Assembly (NCBI RefSeq): GCF_019711655.1
Contig: NZ_JAIGNU010000001.1
Coordinates: 839,501 to 903,500 of the forward strand
Reading direction: 5' to 3'
Source of the DNA: Qipengyuania mesophila
GTDB taxonomy: Bacteria; Pseudomonadota; Alphaproteobacteria; Sphingomonadales; Sphingomonadaceae
Length of the DNA: 64,000 bases
Shown here piece after piece: positions 61,012 through 64,000 of this stretch. Position numbers and translations under genes: made by a program. Each line of letters opens with the position of its first letter. Within the stretch, counting starts at the first letter, position 1. The notes beneath the pieces are model-generated. The model did not search any database, was not told the DNA's origin, and saw only the letters and a program-made list of their open reading frames with translations.

Positions 61012-62220
61012 ATGAGCGAAACCAAAACGCAGACCGCTACCGAGACCGCCCTCGATCTCACCCCGCCTGATCCGGTGCCCGAGGTGAAGCCCGAGAAGGC
61101 CGCGGGCCTGGTGCCCGTGTCGGACGAGGTGAAGAGCAAGCTCGAAACCAAGGTCGACGGTTTCGTCGCCGATCTGATCGCCGAGGATGCAAATTCGCCC
61201 GAATTCGGCAAGAAGGTCGACCAGCTGACGAATATGGGCCGCAAGGAAATCATGGCCGCGGCGGGCATGTCGAACCGTTTCCTCGACCGCCCAGTGCGCG
61301 CAATGGACAAGGATGAAGGCGTCGGCGCCAATCTTGCCGAGCTGCGCCGCGTGGTCGAGGATCTCGACCCTGGCAAGCGCGGCAAGCTGTCGGGTACGCG
61401 CAAGTTCCTCGGCATCATTCCCTTCGGCAATAAGCTGACCAATTACTTCCGCAGCTATCAGAGCGCCCAGACGCACATCCAGTCGATCCTCAACAACCTC
61501 GCCAGTGGCAAGGACGAGCTGATCATGGACAATGCCGCGATCGACGTGGAGCGGCAGAAGCTGTGGGAGGCGATGGGCAATCTCGAGCAGATGATCCACA
61601 TCTCCAACACGCTCGACGCCAAGCTCGAGGACAAAGCCGCCGAGCTCGACGCGACCGACCCGGCCAAGGCCAAGGCGGTGCGCGAGACCGCGTTGTTCTA
61701 CGTCCGCCAGCGGACCCAGGACCTGCTGACACAGATGGCGGTGAGCGTGCAGGGCTATCTCGCTCTCGACCTCGTCAAGAAAAACAATGTCGAACTGGTG
61801 AAGGGTGTCGACCGCGCCAGCACGACCACGGTGGGCGCGCTGCGTACCGCGGTGACCGTGGCTGAGGCGATGACGAATCAGCGGCTCGTGCTGGGCCAGA
61901 TCACCGCGCTCAACGAAACGACGGCAGGGATCATCGATTCGACCAGCACGCTGCTGCGCGACCAGACCGGCAAGATCCACGAACAGGCCGCGGCCTCGAC
62001 CATCCCGCTCGAAACGCTCCAGCGCGCCTTCCAGAACATCTACGATACCATGGACGAGGTCGACAATTTCAAGCTGCGCGCTCTCGACAGCATGAAGCAG
62101 ACGGTCACTCTGCTCAGCAGCGAGGTCGAAAAGTCGAAGGGCTATATCGCTCGCGCCGAGGGCCAGTCGCAGGCGCAAAAGCAGGTTTCCGAATCGAGCC
62201 TGCTGAGCATCGAGGGCTGA
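61012..62220 (+). CDS. telA: TelA/toxic anion resistance protein
   Basis: 402 residues; mostly long helices. TelA blocks: RKFLGIIPFGNKLTNYFRSYQSAQTHIQSIL, ELIMDNAAIDVERQKLWEAMGNLEQ and VKKNNVELVKGVDRASTTTVGALRTAV. First gene of a three-gene unit with a membrane protein and a PHA-granule protein. The family gives resistance to tellurite and other stresses in some bacteria; the mechanism is not settled. Confidence 0.88.
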   Translation: MSETKTQTATETALDLTPPDPVPEVKPEKAAGLVPVSDEVKSKLETKVDGFVADLIAEDANSPEFGKKVDQLTNMGRKEIMAAAGMSNRFLDRPVRAMDKDEGVGANLAELRRVVEDLDPGKRGKLSGTRKFLGIIPFGNKLTNYFRSYQSAQTHIQSILNNLASGKDELIMDNAAIDVERQKLWEAMGNLEQMIHISNTLDAKLEDKAAELDATDPAKAKAVRETALFYVRQRTQDLLTQMAVSVQGYLALDLVKKNNVELVKGVDRASTTTVGALRTAVTVAEAMTNQRLVLGQITALNETTAGIIDSTSTLLRDQTGKIHEQAAASTIPLETLQRAFQNIYDTMDEVDNFKLRALDSMKQTVTLLSSEVEKSKGYIARAEGQSQAQKQVSESSLLSIEG

Positions 62221-62230
62221 GGGTAACCGC

Positions 62231-62989
62231 GTGAACGACCTCACCCGAGACAGCGACCGCATCCTCGCCGAGAGCAAAGCGCTCGTGCGCGACAACCGCG
62301 AAGGCGGTCGTCATCGCCGTGCGCCCTCCATCGGGGCGGGCTCGGCCAAGGTGAAGCGCGAGCATCTGATGAAGAAGGTCCGCAACGTGGCAATCGCGCT
62401 GTTCGCGTTATGGGTCGGCATGGGGGTACTCGGCATCATTGTCGACGGAATCGGCTTCGTCGGGATCATGGCGCTGGTCGTGGCCAGCGTGGTCGCGATC
62501 GGCGTCCTCGGGAATTATCCGAAGATGCGCACCCCCAGGCGCGCCGACATCAACAAAGGCAATGTCCAGCAGATGGTAAGCCGGACCGAACTGTGGCTCG
62601 AAGCGCAGCGCCCCGCCCTGCCCGCGCCCGCCGCCAGGATCGTCGGCGACATGGGCGTTCAACTCGATGCGCTCGGCCTGCAACTCGAAGGCCTCGACCA
62701 AGACCATCCGAAGGCGCGCGAGGTGCGCAGCCTGGTGGGCGAGCAGCTGCCAGAGATGATCGACAGCTACCGCCGCATCCCGGCGCATCTGCGCAAGGAA
62801 GAGCGTGCCGGTTCGACCCCCGATCAGCAACTCACCGACAGTCTCGACAAGATCAGCGGCGAGATCGATTCGATCACGCGCCAGCTCGCCGAAGGCTCGC
62901 TCGACGACCTGGCGATCAAGCATCGCTATCTCGACTACAAATTCGGCAGTGGCGCCGAAACCAGTCCGCAACTGGAGCACAAGAGCTGA
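62231..62989 (+). CDS. XpaC-like (5-bromo-4-chloroindolyl phosphate hydrolysis) membrane protein
   Basis: 252 residues from a GTG start 11 bases after telA. Two membrane helices at about 55-95 (VAIALFALWVGMGVLGIIV, IGFVGIMALVVASVVAIGV), then a helical region like XpaC (QQMVSRTELWLEAQRPALPAPAARI). XpaC and TelA genes are linked in many bacteria. The stop overlaps the next start (TGATG). Confidence 0.78.
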   Translation: MNDLTRDSDRILAESKALVRDNREGGRHRRAPSIGAGSAKVKREHLMKKVRNVAIALFALWVGMGVLGIIVDGIGFVGIMALVVASVVAIGVLGNYPKMRTPRRADINKGNVQQMVSRTELWLEAQRPALPAPAARIVGDMGVQLDALGLQLEGLDQDHPKAREVRSLVGEQLPEMIDSYRRIPAHLRKEERAGSTPDQQLTDSLDKISGEIDSITRQLAEGSLDDLAIKHRYLDYKFGSGAETSPQLEHKS

Positions 62990-63291
62990 TGCGCGTTCCC
63001 ATTCCCCACGATCTCGAAAAGGAAGAGGTGCGTCGCCGCCTCCGCGAGCACAGCCACGAGATCGGCCAGTTCGTTCCGGGAGGGCTCGCCGACGTGACCA
63101 CACATTGGCCCAATGAGGATCGCATGGATCTGTCGGTCAGGGCCATCGGCCAGGGCGTCGACGGGTGCGTTCTTGTCGAGGATGGACAGGTCGTGTTCGA
63201 GGTGAACCTGCCGCCGGCGCTGTCCTTCGTCGAGCCGATGGTCGCCGGCGCGATCCGCCAGCAGGGCCAGAAGCTGATCGCCAAAAAGTAG
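62989..63291 (+). CDS. Polyhydroxyalkanoic-acid-granule (PHA_gran_rgn) family protein
   Basis: 100 residues, start sharing a base with the upstream stop. The family blocks are IPHDLEKEEVRRRLREHSHEIG and VFEVNLPPALSFVEPMVAGAIRQQGQKLI. Such proteins are thought to bind or regulate PHA granules. phaC and the phasin are 25 kb away; the link to telA is unusual. Confidence 0.72.
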   Translation: MRVPIPHDLEKEEVRRRLREHSHEIGQFVPGGLADVTTHWPNEDRMDLSVRAIGQGVDGCVLVEDGQVVFEVNLPPALSFVEPMVAGAIRQQGQKLIAKK

Positions 63292-63329
63292 GTCAGCGCT
63301 ACCCGCTGGCAAGAGAATTTCCTGTTTCA

Positions 63330-63354
63330 GGAACGAACTCGCGCTTGGGGCGCT
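63330..63354 (+). promoter_or_regulatory. Candidate EcfG-like promoter of the heme oxygenase gene
   Basis: GGAAC, 16 bases, CGCT; one base of the -10 element differs from CGTT. Lies 87 bases upstream of the start at 63441. Confidence 0.35.
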
Positions 63355-63440
63355 GGAAAGGGAAGTACGCCGTCGGTGGGGCCGATCGGCGGACATTCGG
63401 CCTTCCGAGGCAGGACGGTAGGGAAAGCGAGGCCGAACGA

Positions 63441-64000
63441 ATGCCGGCAGACGATGGGGTGGGTCGCACCATCCGGAATTATCTCAGGAGCGAGACCTCG
63501 GCAGAACACACCCGGCTTGACGAGCGGCTTGGCGCGCTCGTAACCGGCGACGTCGAGGACTACGCCGCATTCCTCGCCATTCAGTATCGCGCCCGGAAGG
63601 GTATCGAGCGTTGGCTGGAACAGCATTGCATTGCAAATGCGCCTCCGCCGCAAACCGGGCTGATTGCGCGCGACCTGGGCGAGCTTGGCCACCCGCTTCC
63701 CTTCGACACGCCCGACTTTGTCGCCGCTGATGAGGCACAGAGCCTCGGCATTTGTTGGGTGCTCGCTGGCTCGGCGCTCGGCAACCGGGCCATCCTTGCG
63801 CGGATGGCCAAGCTGGATGCGTCGCGGCCAGTGGCCTTCCTGTCGGATTCCGCGATGGGGGATTACTGGCGCGGGCTGCTTCCGACGCTGCAGCGCCCGA
63901 ATGCGGAGAGCGACATGCGCGGCCCGCGCGATGGCGCGCGGGCCGCTTTTGCCCATTTCAACGCGGTGGCTGCAGAGAGCCTCGCCCTCGAGGCAGCGTG
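63441..64000 (+). CDS. Biliverdin-producing heme oxygenase-like protein, 3' end beyond window
   Basis: The first 186 residues are in the window and no stop is reached. GAGG precedes the ATG by 8 bases. SAEHTRLDERLGAL carries the haem-ligand-type histidine near the N-terminus; then QYRARKGIERWLE, ICWVLAGSALGNRAILARM and FLSDSAMGDYWRGLLPTL follow, as in bacterial heme oxygenases of the BphO type. Such genes often stand next to bacteriophytochrome genes, which would lie to the right of the window. Cleaves haem to biliverdin, iron and CO. Confidence 0.75.
   Translation, partial: MPADDGVGRTIRNYLRSETSAEHTRLDERLGALVTGDVEDYAAFLAIQYRARKGIERWLEQHCIANAPPPQTGLIARDLGELGHPLPFDTPDFVAADEAQSLGICWVLAGSALGNRAILARMAKLDASRPVAFLSDSAMGDYWRGLLPTLQRPNAESDMRGPRDGARAAFAHFNAVAAESLALEAA

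Noticed and set aside
60973..62295. 440-codon minus-strand frame over telA
   Set aside because: Antisense shadow; the plus strand encodes TelA with conserved blocks.

Overview
The window looks like a chromosomal piece of a GC-rich alphaproteobacterium of the order Sphingomonadales, most like the Erythrobacteraceae. The evidence is a complete PhyR-NepR-EcfG general stress locus with an HWE-type kinase, a class I PHA synthase with a phasin, an NDUFA12-type complex I subunit, ClpS plus Aat, EcfG-type GGAAC-N16/17-CGTT promoters and several single-domain response regulators.

Left part (1-17.8 kb), accessory DNA. Two tandem genes for large secreted beta-strand-repeat proteins (1-4646, the first cut by the window edge) are followed by an incomplete VirB-type type IV secretion cluster on the minus strand (virB2, virB4, virB6, virB8, virB9, virB10; no virB3, virB11, virD4 or relaxase seen). 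Next come a gene-poor stretch, a Crp-family regulator, and a tight three-gene operon: a TIR-membrane-TPR protein, an unknown protein, and a TPR protein with a possible nucleotide-binding (SLOG-like) domain. A tRNA-Thr gene closes this part.

Mobile island (17866-28901, about 11 kb). A 14-bp repeat of the 3' end of tRNA-Cys bounds an integrated element. It carries a tyrosine integrase, an AlpA-like HTH protein, a Toprim/SF3 primase-helicase, a P27-type small terminase and an HK97 major capsid protein, but no portal, large terminase, protease or tail genes. This is the gene set of a phage satellite rather than a prophage. Its cargo is a two-gene CBASS defence system (CD-NTase plus Cap15) and a tail-anchored protein of unknown function. 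A perfect 20-bp inverted repeat just downstream of the primase gene is a candidate replication origin. This island is the main discovery candidate of the window.

Right part (29-64 kb), core-like genome. It holds a thioesterase, a MASE1-PAS-GGDEF diguanylate cyclase, an enoyl-CoA hydratase with a regulator, an aminotransferase, phaC, a phasin with a likely autoregulated promoter, clpS, lptF-lptG, a fatty acid desaturase, an FNR-like regulator, the stress locus (phyR, sensor kinase, nepR, ecfG), sod, glmM-DUF1272-thiD, a LOG-family protein, tRNA-Trp, aat, a run of small conserved genes (DUF2155, NDUFA12, DUF192, recX), a fatty acyl-AMP ligase, a telA operon ending in a PHA-granule gene, and the start of a heme oxygenase gene cut by the right edge.

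Functional links: PHA genes sit in two places (34.7-38.7 kb and 63.0 kb). EcfG-type promoters precede phyR and nepR-ecfG and, as candidates, four other genes, suggesting that part of this window belongs to the general stress regulon. ClpS and Aat together give an N-degron degradation route.
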